From Rutstroemia sp. NJR-2017a BVV2 (lineage: Eukaryota > Ascomycota > Leotiomycetes > Helotiales > Rutstroemiaceae): a DNA stretch of 64,000 nucleotides. A program made the translations under genes and the position numbers. Location: NCBI GenBank assembly GCA_002946415.1, contig NJPS01000038.1, forward strand, positions 481,786 to 545,785, given 5' to 3'. Of this stretch, positions 23,115 through 33,613 are shown piece by piece (position 1 is the stretch's first letter; every line of letters starts with the position of its first letter). The notes below the pieces were generated by a model. The model saw only the letters and a list, made by a program, of their open reading frames with translations. It searched no databases and was not told where the DNA came from.

Positions 23115-25069
23115 ATGGCCATAGCCATGGCCTGGCACAAACCCGACAATGTCGCTGGCTCGTCGGCGCCTGCTATTATGATAGGACTGTTCGTCGCGAC
23201 CGGGGGACTTTTATTTGGATACGACACAGGGTGAGGTCGATCCACAATTCTTCTAAATCAATTCATGCTGATAGTCATAAAGCGCAATATCCGGCATAAT
23301 GGCAATGCATGCCTTCCGAAAACAATTCTCGACTGGTTACATTGATCCGACCGACCACGAACCATCAGTGTCGCCGGGGCAATCTTCGCAAATCGTAGCG
23401 ATCCTCAGCGCTGGAACATTTTTCGGGGCATTGTTCGCGGCTCCGTTGGGCGACAATCTTGGTCGACGAATCTCTCTTATCGTTGCTGTGGCTATATTCT
23501 GTTTTGGGGCGGCGCTTCAGACTGCTGCGATGCATATTCCTATACTTATTGCTGGAAGGTCGGTTGATCGAGTGCATGGTCGGATGGTAACAGAGAAAGG
23601 CTGACCCTTTGTCTAGATTTTTCGCAGGTCTGGGTGTTGGAATCATATCGGTTCTCGTTCCTCTTTATCAATCTGAAATGGCGCCAAAATGGATTCGTGG
23701 AACTCTTGTATGCGCATACCAACTCGCCATTACATGCGGGATTCTTATTGCCGGAGTTGTCAACATCTTCACACAATCCATCGACAGCTCGAACGCTTTT
23801 CGCATACCCCTCTCTATACAATTTGTCTGGGCGGGGGTTCTCTTCCTTGGTCTTGCTCTTCTACCCGAAACTCCTCGTTATCTCATCAAGCAAAATCAAC
23901 ATCACGCTGCTGCCTTGTCCTTAAGTCGCCTCCGTCGGCTCGATATTACACACCCTGCTCTAATTGAAGAATTGGCTGAGATTGAAGCAAACCATGAGTA
24001 TGAGTTAAGCTTAGGTCCATCAACATATAAAGACATTTTCCTCGGTTCGCCGCATCTTGGACGTCGGCTTTTGACTGGTTGTGCCCTTCAGATGTTACAA
24101 CAACTGACTGGATGTGTACGTGTGATCCCCTTCCTTCCTCAAATGTTCCTAAAGCTAATTGTGTATGGAACAGAATTTCATCTTTTACTAGTGAGTTAGA
24201 ATATTTTTTTAACACCTTTACATATACGACTACCCCCAAACTTTTCAAGTTCCCCTGCAAAGAGACATTTACTGATGCACTCCAAAATTAGTGGCACTAC
24301 CTTCTTCAAGAACGTCGGTGTCTCATCGCCATTTGTCATTCAGCTAATTACCAATATTGTAAACACAGTGTCCACCCTGCCTGGAATGATCTTAGTAGAG
24401 TCCCTAGGTAGACGACGTCTTCTCATGTATGGCGCAGCTGGAATGGCCCTCTCCCATTTCCTCATCGCTTCTGTAGGAACCGCTGTACCACAAGCAGAAG
24501 AGCGAACCGCGAATATAGTGCTCATTGTATTTGTTTGCTCCTTCATCTTTTTTTTCGCATCTTCTTGGGGACCGGTGATTTGGGTCGTCACTTCAGAGAT
24601 CTACCCGCTCAAGGTTCGAGCAAAGTCCATGTCGATTTCTACAGCTTCGAATTGGCTCTTGAACTTCGCTATAGCCTACGGCGTACCGTATTTGATCAAC
24701 GAAGGACCAGGATACGCCAACCTCCAAGCTAAGATATTTTTCCTCTGGGCCAGCTTCTGTGTGATCGCATTTGTTTTTGTTTGGGGTATGGTCTATGAAA
24801 CGAGCAAAATCAGTCTTGAACAAATTGACGAATTGTACGAAAGAGTCGACCATGCCTGGAACAGCACCAACTTCCAGCCTAGTTGGAGTTTCCAGGAGAT
24901 GCGAGATGAAGGGGTGTCGGCTAGCGGAATTCAGCTCCAACTTCAGGATACACAAGAAGAGCCTCGAAGGCGGACCGGCACGAGTGCGAGTGCGGCAGGA
25001 AGTGAGGGGACGATGTCAGAGGAAGATAAAATTATTGCGGGAATGGGCAATGTGGATTTGAGTTATTGA
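23115..25069 (+). CDS. MFS sugar-type transporter
   Basis: Exons 23115-23230, 23283-23558, 23617-24115, 24174-24190 and 24292-25069 give 561 aa. Sugar porter signatures occur in order: GGLLFGYDTGAISGIM in helix 1, GDNLGRR, a GRFFAGLGVGIISVLVPLYQ segment, PETPRYLIK (the PESPRWL-type motif), QQLTGCNFIFYYGTTFF in helix 7, ESLGRRRLL, and SEIYPLKVRAK. About twelve hydrophobic helices are visible and the C-terminal tail is hydrophilic, so a plasma membrane proton-sugar symporter is likely; the sugar is unknown. Exon 4 is only 17 bp (NFIFYY), and without it helix 7 loses its conserved aromatic core. An alternative ATG lies 12 bp downstream. Confidence 0.93.
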
Positions 25070-25493
25070 TGAGCCACCATTTCGGGATTTTGGATATTGT
25101 ACTTCAGCGCGGAGTTCTTATTTGCAAAGGGAGTTTTGGAGGAACCGGGTGGGATACGAAACAACCTTTGGGTGGGAATATTTTGGGGATTATCTATTTA
25201 TCGGCGAATTTTGGTTCTTGTCTTGAGGAGATTTATCTGGCCGAAATTTTCCAAGCCATGGAGGAACGTTTCTATTATACCATGGTTACATTGATTGGCC
25301 ATTTAGGGATCAGCAGGTTCGACCGTAGGATGGTATGCTATACTTGATGCTACCTCCTACGTGGCCATTAACAGATGCATTATGGAAGAGATGTTGTCAG
25401 CATATTTTACGTAGATGAAACGAATCACTATGCAATTTTACGTTTATCAACTTTGGATGCCTATTTTCACTAAAATGATTAAGTTGAGTATGT

Positions 25494-25494
<1 letters not shown>

Positions 25495-25527
<33 letters not shown>
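25495..25527. repeat. (GAT)11 microsatellite
   Basis: Eleven perfect GAT triplets at one end of the retroposon-like segment, abutting the target-site copy. Confidence 0.95.
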
Positions 25528-25530
<3 letters not shown>

Positions 25531-26144
25531 TATTAACGTCCCGGGCATATAGTGCTGCCGACCTCCCGAAGGGTATGAGGACGCGCCTAAACGCAGAGGA
25601 TTTTATATATAACATCCTTCAAGAATTAATTCTAGAAACTATAAGGTGATAAAAAGATACTTCTTTAGGCAGCCTTGGGTCTCCGATCTCGCTGTGTTTT
25701 AGTTCTATCAAAGACTTCTGGTAAGGAGTCCGAGTATACATATATTTTATCAACTTGAGTTCATTCCCGCCGGTTGAGTGTTCTTAAGCTCAACCTCCTT
25801 TCTATTAGCTAAGTATTACCCTCCCCAATGGTACTCGAGAATCGTTATAGATATCGGTTGCTGTTTGTAGGGCTTGAGTATATCCGGAAGGCTATATTAT
25901 AAAGGCAAAGGCAGGCAGAGAGATAGTTGTTATATTGTATCGGGAGGCCATGTTGCTACTTCGTCCGAGAGATCCATCCGCTTTGTTGAGTATTCCAGTG
26001 CGCTAACTGCTGCTCATATCGATGCAGAGGAAGAGTTAATCGTAATCGACTGTGTTCTTCATTGGCTTAGTGCTGCTTGTTAATGAATAGTACCGGTTCG
26101 TAGCCAGCACCACGTACAGGTAGGAGGGTCCGTCTTCGCTGGCC
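25495..26144 (-). mobile_element. Probable 5'-truncated LINE-type retroposon with (GAT)n tail and 14-bp target duplication
   Basis: The stretch is flanked by exact copies of AAGTTGAGTATGTT at 25481-25494 and 26145-26158. On the minus strand it ends ...GACGTTAATAAAA followed by eleven ATC triplets, like the simple-repeat 3' tails of fungal Tad/I-type non-LTR elements. The part at about 25535-25600 (CCTTCGGGAGGTCGGCAGC on the minus strand) resembles LINE 3' ends as I remember them. The 650-bp length implies 5' truncation, and no reverse transcriptase remains. Both flanks carry 73-bp array sequence, so it landed in that array. A retroposed gene fragment moved by LINE machinery is an alternative. 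Confidence 0.6.
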
Positions 26145-26355
26145 AAGTTGAGTATGTTATTCAGAATACTCTGGAATATCCGTTCAAAACCTATTGTCTG
26201 TATTGAGCTGAGCAATTCCTTAGGCAACATTGTCCCAACGCATTCAGGACATTTGTTCAGAACCTATTATCTGTAATGAGTGGAGCAAATAGCTAGGCTA
26301 TATTATCCCAAATACTCTGGGATATTCGTTCTGAACCTATTGTTTGTATCGAGTA
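26145..26355 (-). repeat. 73-bp-period array, left (inverted) arm
   Basis: Three diverged units. The anchor CCTATTGTCTGTATTGAG and its variants fall exactly 73 bp apart (CTATT at 26191, 26264 and 26337). A partial unit left of the retroposon (CCTATT near 25460-25494) is probably a fourth. Read on the minus strand, the unit runs CAATAGGTTCTGAACG, then a TGGGA-AA-ATAGCC segment. The last unit encodes the C-terminus of the orphan ORF at 26293-27186. Confidence 0.8.
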
Positions 26356-27186
26356 GAATATATAGTTAAGCTGCTTCTTCTCCTTCTCCTTCTCCTTCAA
26401 TTGCATACCCTTCCCCTCCTTCGCGGCTGTACCAATCTTCTCCTTCGTGGCCGGCTTGTCCTTCACGGCAGCACCAAACTCCTCCTGCGAGTCTTCCTTG
26501 TCCTTCGCGTATTTCAGAAGAGCTTGCGCCAGCTCTTCATTATCCTCGTCATCGGACATGTCGGAGATGTCGTCGTCCTCAAATACATCAACCGAATCTT
26601 CCCAGCCTGCAGGTGCGAAGCGAAGCAGGCGCTTCTTGGCGTTATACGCCTTCACATATGCCTTGATTTTCTCTGCATTGGCCATGTAATACCGATGCAT
26701 TTTCCCCAGAATCTCATCCCTATTGTCCAGGTAGTACTGCCTGGTTTGTTTCCTGTGAGCGATTTTGTATGTCTGGGTATCGATTTTCTTTCGCTGCTGC
26801 TTCTGTTCGGCAGTATAAAGGGGCCCCATCTTCGAAATTCGAAGAACCTGCCGGCGAGTATCTCGGGGCACAGGCTCTTGGATACGATCCTCGAGCCATT
26901 CGATTAACGACATTGCGGAAGGGATGCCGGACGGGTTTCTGCTCGCAGGAACAAATCTAAGCCATTCGGAGAACTTCAGATCATCCACGTAGACTCTTAT
27001 ACCCAGTCTTTGGCTCGTTTCTGGATCGTTGTCGTACTTTGCACCTCCTGTTGCGTAGAAGTGCGGGTGCTCAAATTTGGCGAGCTCCATATGGGTATAA
27101 ACAAATCCTGCCTTTTCGCCGATATCATATATACCGCTTTCGATCAACTTGCCCCTTAGGAGTTCCAATGAGACGTGAAGCGACAT
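26293..27186 (-). CDS. Orphan ORF between inverted 73-bp arrays
   Basis: A single exon of 297 aa that I do not recognise. The N-terminal 100 residues look globular (GIYDIGEKAGFVYTHMELAK, WLRFVPASRNPSG). A Lys/Arg/Tyr-rich helix follows with repeats of the type YYLDNRDEILGKMHRYY, a pattern also common in DNA-binding segments of mobile or phage-like proteins. Then comes an acidic run (DVFEDDDISDMSDDEDNEE) and a Lys/Glu-rich tail. The last 20 or so residues (SIQTIGSERISQSIWDNIA) are translated from the 73-bp repeat; another unit encodes SIQTIGFERIFQSILNNI in the open frame at 26036-26230. It may be a gene carried by a mobile element or a host gene caught between repeats. No domain assignment is offered. 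Confidence 0.6.
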   Translation of the reverse strand: MSLHVSLELLRGKLIESGIYDIGEKAGFVYTHMELAKFEHPHFYATGGAKYDNDPETSQRLGIRVYVDDLKFSEWLRFVPASRNPSGIPSAMSLIEWLEDRIQEPVPRDTRRQVLRISKMGPLYTAEQKQQRKKIDTQTYKIAHRKQTRQYYLDNRDEILGKMHRYYMANAEKIKAYVKAYNAKKRLLRFAPAGWEDSVDVFEDDDISDMSDDEDNEELAQALLKYAKDKEDSQEEFGAAVKDKPATKEKIGTAAKEGKGMQLKEKEKEKKQLNYIFYSIQTIGSERISQSIWDNIA

Positions 27187-27399
27187 CGTTATCCGGATAT
27201 AGAAGTGCCATGTTTCCTTTTCCGTATGGATTGTGTATTGATGTTGTTGTAGAACCGCGTTGTGATCGATGTCAAGATATGGAAGGCTCCCTGTGTATTT
27301 ATCCTCCTTCGAGCCCGTGTCTACCTCCCCTTCGAGCCTGTGTGTTTTCCCTCTTTAAAGAGCAGGCACGTTTAGTACAATGAAATTAGGCTTATTGTT
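27187..27399. promoter_or_regulatory. Possible promoter of the orphan ORF
   Basis: About 210 bp between the ORF start and the right repeat arm; no motif is claimed. An unrelated open frame crosses it. Confidence 0.25.
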
Positions 27400-27660
27400 T
27401 TTCCGAATATAGTCAATATCATCGTGCAAATATCCAAACGTATCTGGGACAATGAGGCTCAACTATTCTGTGCACTCAATACAGCCAATAGGTTCTGAGT
27501 GAATGTCCAAACGTGTCTGGGACAACAAGGCCCAACTATTATCTTCACTGAATACGGACAATAGATTCGAGTGAATGTCCAAATGTGTTTGGGAGAACAT
27601 AGCCTAAGTGGAAATGCAAGAAAGCTTACTCTGAATAACATTTCTCAGAACGGATAATGG
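27400..27660 (+). repeat. 73-bp-period array, right arm
   Basis: Units start at CAATA in 27414, 27486 and 27559 (spacing 72 and 73 bp), with a degenerate fourth near 27632. The core is GTCCAAACGTGTCTGGGACAA followed by GGCCCAACTATT. It matches the minus-strand reading of the left arm, so the two arms are inverted around the orphan ORF. Confidence 0.8.
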
Positions 27661-28209
27661 TAACATGATGTTTATACGCCCCGGCACAGTGTTGGGAGTA
27701 GTATACGGTCGTATTACGGTGGCTGGTTTCAAAGGGCATACTCATTGTGTACGTACGTACAATGGCAACTACCACATACATTCGTACATACTAGCCGAAC
27801 CAAGTAATATTGAGGATATACTGAAATCCTGGAATGTTCGATCGAATGTACGAGAGTAACCCGATCAGAGAGGTATGTGCTTTGCTTCGTAGCCCTTGCC
27901 AGTGCCAGTGCCACGCCAGTGTATAAAGTACGCGGGGCTTCATAATTACCAGATGAGGACGTTTAATTCCTGAGATCTTAAGAATGTACTGCATTCTAGT
28001 ATTTCAGTATATTACCAATACTAGTGGTATCAATAATATAGAATCTAGTCAATAATATAGAATTTAATCCTTATCACCAGGTATATATCCCCAATAATGT
28101 ATATATATCACCATGGTGGGGCGTATACAAAATGCTGAAAATGCTAGTCCCAACACTGCCCAGGCAGAATAGCACCAGAACCCGGGGCCGTTATGCCGAA
28201 GCTGTATTT
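27661..28209. other. AT-leaning intergenic DNA
   Basis: No gene. Short palindromic and duplicated stretches occur near 28005-28065 (TTACCAATACTAGTGGTATCAA; AATAATATAGAAT twice). It is part of the repeat-rich island. Confidence 0.4.
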
Positions 28210-28987
28210 TGCGAATCAAGAGTCTACATATCTTCATGCGGTTATGCAGACTGCCTTAGGCCAGCTCTCGTCAACTACGACGAGGCGGACGAGGCGATCT
28301 GTGGAAAGTACATTGAGGACTTCCTAGTCTGGTTGGCACGGCGTCGGATTCACTCAGTATATAATTGTATGGCACACCCACCGTGGATCCTGTATGGACC
28401 CATCTTCGTACCTAGCACGCGATATTTGAGCTATAAGTATGGTCCAATACCTCAATTCATCGTCGCCTTCCTCGTCGAGTCCAACTGCACTCACTTTGAC
28501 TGTTTGTTTGCGTGCTTCTTTGATACTGGACGGGAACTATCTACGCGCCGAAGGAGCTGTGATCTGAAGTCTTATTATTGTCGTCGCCTTGGATTTGAAC
28601 ACTCCTCTGGCAATCTTGCCCTCAGCCTTCAGTCCGGATCGTTTGTCTGGATGTGTCTAGCGATGATATCCAGGCCTTATTTGGTGCAGCTACCATCTCG
28701 GAAGCTGCTGTGTGAGGTGCTGTGAAAGTGATGTGCGGAGTTTTGTACTCGAGATCATGGGACTTCACTGATCCATCCAGCAACTTCGGAAGTAAATCAA
28801 CGAGGACCAGCTTGTGTAGAAAGTCTTCATTTATACGCACCAGAGCGTCCAAGGGGTGTTCCAGCAGAACACGGTAACTACAAAGGACATTATTGTCCTC
28901 ATCAAACCTATGCAAAGTATCTACGGCGAAGTTGTGGAGTATATATGGGCAACACCACATTGGTGGTGCGAATACCACATCAGCCAT
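28210..28987 (-). pseudogene. Possible decayed gene, family unknown
   Basis: On the minus strand an open frame of 121 codons from 28987 reads like real protein (MADVVFAPPMWCCPYILHNF, then LLEHPLDALVRINEDFLHKL). It ends in a stop near 28622. After two further stops a convincing stretch follows (VGLDEEGDDELRYWTILIAQ, then RARYEDGSIQDPRWV), also ending in stops. The same DNA has a 197-codon open frame on the + strand (28132-28725), which I judge less protein-like. Whether introns rather than decay explain the stops cannot be settled here. Confidence 0.35.
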
Positions 28988-29988
28988 CTATATATGTATG
29001 CATGATAGGATCGACCTCTACTCTATGGAATCGAGTCTGCGTGGTAGTTGATGTTAGGAACTCCAACAAGACCTCCGATGATCCAGGCTGAGAGAGAATG
29101 CCACATATGTCGTAACTTGCCTAAGAACAGACTTTTTGCCTTCTAAGAATCCAATATGATAGTTCCACTGGTAGAGAAGGGTGGTTGCGGCGAGAGTTTC
29201 ATCTTCTGATCACAACCCAAAACAACCCTCGATGGAATGACGACTTCGATGCACACGAAAAAAGAAGACCGAAAGAGTTTATCGAAAACATAATTTCAAC
29301 GTAAGATAGTACTTCGTACTCTACGCCGAATATTGCCAGCTGACGCATCGGAACATATTCGCCATTTCAGAAATTTCTAAAGAAATAGCTGGAGAATAGA
29401 GACCCGTGTTCCTCTCACTACAGGAGAAGCTTTGCAAAGTCTGCTTTGCCTATTATGAAGATATATGTTGTATTAGATAACTATGGTTGTCGAAGGTTGC
29501 AGAATGAAAACATTGTGATTCCACTTGGGAAGATGAAAAGGAATTCCTTCTGGAGATGTTGAACAAGACGTTTCGGTAGATGTTGGACGAATTTTCCTGG
29601 ATTTCGGCGACGGTGATGGAATAGGCCTTATAGAGTCAAAAGAAGAGCAAGTGACTTTTCTAGTGTATCAAAGCTTCTAGGAAAAGGACATGAAGATCTT
29701 GAAGAGATGAAGAGGTGGAGAGGTGTTTATATCCACTCAAAATTTTCCACAATAACTTTGTGCCCGTGTTTCACTGGGCTGTTTTTTTGATTGAAGGGTC
29801 AATCCACGAGCAAGAGGCACATCCATATGTACGTGATAGAAATGAAGCATTAATCATTGAACAAAACATTGAGGTTACAAGCTGGTTGTATAATTGCAAG
29901 AAACTTCCATATCAACTACTTTACAAAGCAGTCCCAAGACAAACCAAAAGAACACCCCGAATCCAGCCCAAATGCAAAAGCAACTACT
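28988..29988. other. Intergenic DNA
   Basis: 1 kb with no supportable gene, ending at the stop codon of the fumarate reductase gene. An open frame at 29715-30150 enters that gene antisense and is a shadow. Confidence 0.5.
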
Positions 29989-32152
29989 CTAGATCTCGAG
30001 CGACGGCGTCTGGCCCTTGACACGTCCAATGACCTGACTGGCAGCATACTTGGGGATGACTTCATCATCGTGCAACATCTCAAACTCCTCAGTTGCATCT
30101 CTACCCATGAAGTTCATGAGAGCTTGTGGTCCACCTGGGTGCTCATCTAACCAGTTGGTGACGTCCATAACGACGCCCTTAACCACTACCCACAGGTCTT
30201 CCTTGGTGTTGTGTTTGGCGACCTCCTCCATGGTGAACTCCTTCTCGGGCACCTTGAACTCTGATGGTTTGGTTGGCTTGCTGACCTTCCCTGGGTCGGA
30301 GGAATCAGCTGCACTGCCCTTCATCACTGGGCCGGCGGAGGTCTGAGATTGCTGGGCTTGCTTATCGCCCGTGCCGGTCTGGTTTTGACTGTCCCACTCG
30401 ACGGAGATCTTCCCTGGCTGCGAGGGGTCGATGTGCAGCGAGATTTGACCAAGACGCGAGGCGGCGCCGAGGTTGCCCTTGAGGGCGTTTTGGAAGAGAT
30501 AGCTGCTGGCGGAGTCACCAGCGACACGTCCGTAGACGACACAGCCGAGTAGCGAGGAACCACCTAGACGGTTGGCACCGTGAACACCTCCGGCAAGCTC
30601 ACCACAGGCGAAGAGACCTTCGAATGGTTTGCCCTCTTGGTTAAGAATTTGTGCTTTGTCGTTGATCTCAATACCTCCCATGGTGAAATGAAGGACGGGC
30701 TCCATGACAGCAACGTGGAAGTCGTCATTAATGTCAACAGGTCCGTTGTGGAAGAACTTCTTGCCATATGGGTCCTTCTTCTTTCCCTCGGCGATCTCGT
30801 TGTAGGCTTTGAATGTGCTTTGGAGATGGTCTGGTGTACATCCGATCTCCTTTGCGAGTTCTTTACCGGTCATCTTCTTCATGAGACCACGGCCGGAGTA
30901 ATGGCGGGTGTGGAAATCAAGGACGTTTGATGCTTTTGAGTTGAGGATGAGACGGACTGGGAAGAGACCCTTGTCCTTCTCCTTCCACATCTCACCGGAG
31001 ACATAATCTCTGTGGCCGAGTTCATCACAGAAACGGTCACCTGCGCCGTTCAAGAGGAGACCTCCTTCACCACGCAGGGCCTCAGCGGCCAAGAACTTCC
31101 ACTTGGACCCGGGATCTTTGGGATCGACTAGACCGGTGGGATGTACTTGAACTTTATCCATGTCAATTCCATTACCACCGATAGCCATGACCATTTTCTG
31201 TCCGTCACCAGTGGCATGCACACCATTGGTAGACGCGAGGTCAAAGGTGTCTGGCCTCCACTTCTTGAGCAAAGACGTTTCTGTGAAATCAGCGGCATAT
31301 CCTCCAGTTGCCAAAACAACAGGGCCTTCCACGGAACAACTCTCTCCGTTGAATTCGTATGAAACACCATTGATCTTGTTCCCTTCTTTGTTCAAGCCCG
31401 TTACTCTAGCCTTCTTGATGATTTGAACACGTTCTGGTTCTGTTTCGGCGAGCTCCTCCAGTCGTTGCATCAAGGCGTATGTAATAGCCATTCCAGGGAA
31501 TTTCGCATCATGCCCACGGTGAGTTCTAGGTTGTGAATGGCCACTAATTTAGGTTAGTAAATGCATCTTGCGCGCAGAGCCTGCGTTGCGACAAAACTCA
31601 CCCTAATCTCGACACCAGAGTCAAGTCCAACCCAAACACATCTTGCAGCCACTCCACAGCAGCAGCGGACTTATATGTGAGAACCTTGATCAGGTCCGGC
31701 CTCGCCTTGTCTCTTGCTGATTTCAAGGTGTCATCGTAGAACTGCTTCACGCTGTCTTGGATCTTTTGGTCGACCTGGGTCCGCGTGAGAGCGCCGTTGA
31801 TCCCCGATGTCGCTTTCGTAGAATTCCCACCAAAGAAGCCTATTTAAACGTTTATTAGACATGTTTGAGGTCAAGGGGTGGTCCAGGAGGGTGTGGTTGA
31901 TGTCTGGATGCGGTTTGGACACTGGGGGGCGGGCAGATGATCCCAGAACACCAACGACGACGCACAACGACGCGCACCGTCAAAAATGGCTTACCTTGCT
32001 TATCCAGAACAATAACATTGCCACCAGCAAGATAAATCGTATGCGCTGCGCTCAAACCGGACACTATGATCTTGTAAGCTGGATTTCCGGGTGACGGGGG
32101 ACAAAGCCATCAACATACGACCACCGCCCACGACAATCACTCTCGGAGTCAT
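29989..32152 (-). CDS. osm1: Soluble fumarate reductase (Osm1/Frd1 type) with C-terminal cytochrome b5 domain
   Basis: Exons (complement) 32119-32152, 31995-32063, 31602-31839 and 29989-31543 give 631 aa. The start MTPRVIVVGGGLSGLSAAH is a dinucleotide-binding FAD motif that reads through only after removing the first intron. GNSTKATSGINGA, HPTG, GGIEI and GGSSLLGCVVYGRVAG are flavoprotein signatures of the fumarate reductase/succinate dehydrogenase family. Yeast Osm1/Frd1 reduce fumarate to reoxidise FADH2 in anaerobic redox balance. A linker of about 70 polar residues leads to a cytochrome b5 domain (about 549-631) with both haem ligands: HPGG (H582) and MLHDDEV (H605). That fusion is common in filamentous fungi. 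No targeting peptide is visible, so cytosolic location is likely. Intron 2 is 155 bp. Confidence 0.93.
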
Positions 32153-33613
32153 TTTGATATAGGTATGAAGGAAGAATGGTATATATGCGATGCGACTTAA
32201 AAGAACTTATAGGATCAAAGAACGAGTATGAGGATTTCAATCAAGTTGACAAGTTGGGGATCTTGGGGTTTTGTGTTTGTTAGGCGTAGCGCATATCCGC
32301 TGGAATGGATGCCGAGGTCCCATGGGGCGGATATCCTAGCGTGGAACTAACGCTTGCTAAGCAGAAAACATGTGATTTCTATTGGCTCAAAAGACCGGAT
32401 TCCTTTACGTCAGCATTACATTTATAGTATGGTAAGTATGGGGAAGAAAGTCTAAAAGCCCGCAATCGGCAATAGCTGGTGAAAGATGGGGTCGACTTCG
32501 AAGTTCACTTACGAGTACTTTCGCACGGAAGCACCAATATTGCGATTGGCATGAAAACAGTCATTGGGACCGGCCGGAACAATCATTCATCATTCATTCA
32601 CATGGTTTGGGGTTGGGACATTGAAGGCTTCAACATCCGACTGCTACACTACCCAGGTCTAACCCTTTAGATCGTCACGAGTCAGCTCGACATTGCAGTC
32701 ACCGTACGGAAATAGCTGTTCAAAGCATTAAGATCTTGCATGTGAAAATGGCGGCGAACTGCGCTAAGCCCCACAACCACCTGATACTCCAGGTTCTACA
32801 AAGTACAGACTGCTACAGAGTACAAGGGACTGCTTGTGTGTGCTCTGCATCGGCATGTGATATAGAGATACATTGGTTCAAGCCTCCGAGTGGCTTAATC
32901 TATGGAGGCATCGACCAGACGAGTCAGACTACCCAGGCATGCGAGACAATGAAGATTTCCGAATACGAAGACAGCTCTTCAATGATTGAAGGTTGTTTGA
33001 ACAATGAACGGCTTTTGGACCCATTTGACTGAATGGTTACTGAACAATCAACAGTATTTAGGCCAATTTGGTGGAATAGAATGCCTCGATGATTGAAATT
33101 TACTTGAACAATCAGTCGTATCTGGGCCAATTTGATTAGATGGAACTTTGGAAGCTGCTCAATGATTGAGATTTACTTGAACAACGAACTACATTTGGGC
33201 CAATTCGCTCAGATGGATGATGGAAACTTACTTGGACAATGCATGACATCTGGGCCCATTTGAGCAGATGGAACTTTGGAAGCGCCTCGATGATCAAAGC
33301 CTACCTGAACAATCAGTGGTATCTGTTTGCCGCTATGGGTCCTAAGTCAAATCAACACCAGCAAATATCTCAACGCCAGCCAATGAATATACTCCATCTG
33401 TACTGTTACACTGTCACAAAGTCTGCTTTTGCGTTGAACATTGTTGAACGTCGAACGCATCACACTGATTTCGGCCAGTTCAAGATCTCAAGCTAGGCGC
33501 AGGCGAACGAAAACATCGCTCTCACGTGTAGTTCACCAAACGGGCCTCCACTCATTGTGTCATCCCGCATTTCTACTCAAGACAACCAAGGATCTGTGCC
33601 GGTCCCAACCATC
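32153..33613. other. Divergent intergenic region, osm1 / fasciclin gene
   Basis: Contains both promoters and, in its middle, the 73-bp-period array listed next. No gene is supportable; the open frame at 33239-33496 is made of repeat. Confidence 0.5.
32975..33330 (+). repeat. Second 73-bp-period tandem array
   Basis: The anchor TTGAACAAT (or a one-base variant) occurs at about 32999, 33042, 33106, 33179, 33234 and 33307. Spacings are 43, 64, 73, 55 and 73, that is, 73 bp or 73 minus internal deletions. The unit is roughly CTCGATGATTGAAATTTACT, then TGAACAATCAGTCGTATCTG, then GGCCAATTTGATTAGATGG and AACTTTGGAAGC. The core CGTATCTGGGCCAAT differs at one position from CGTATCTGGGACAAT in the array at 27.4 kb. 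Confidence 0.8.

Noticed and set aside
28132..28725. 197-codon + strand open frame as a gene
   Set aside because: The opposite strand carries more protein-like segments across the same DNA, and this frame shows no domain; kept only as context for the possible pseudogene.
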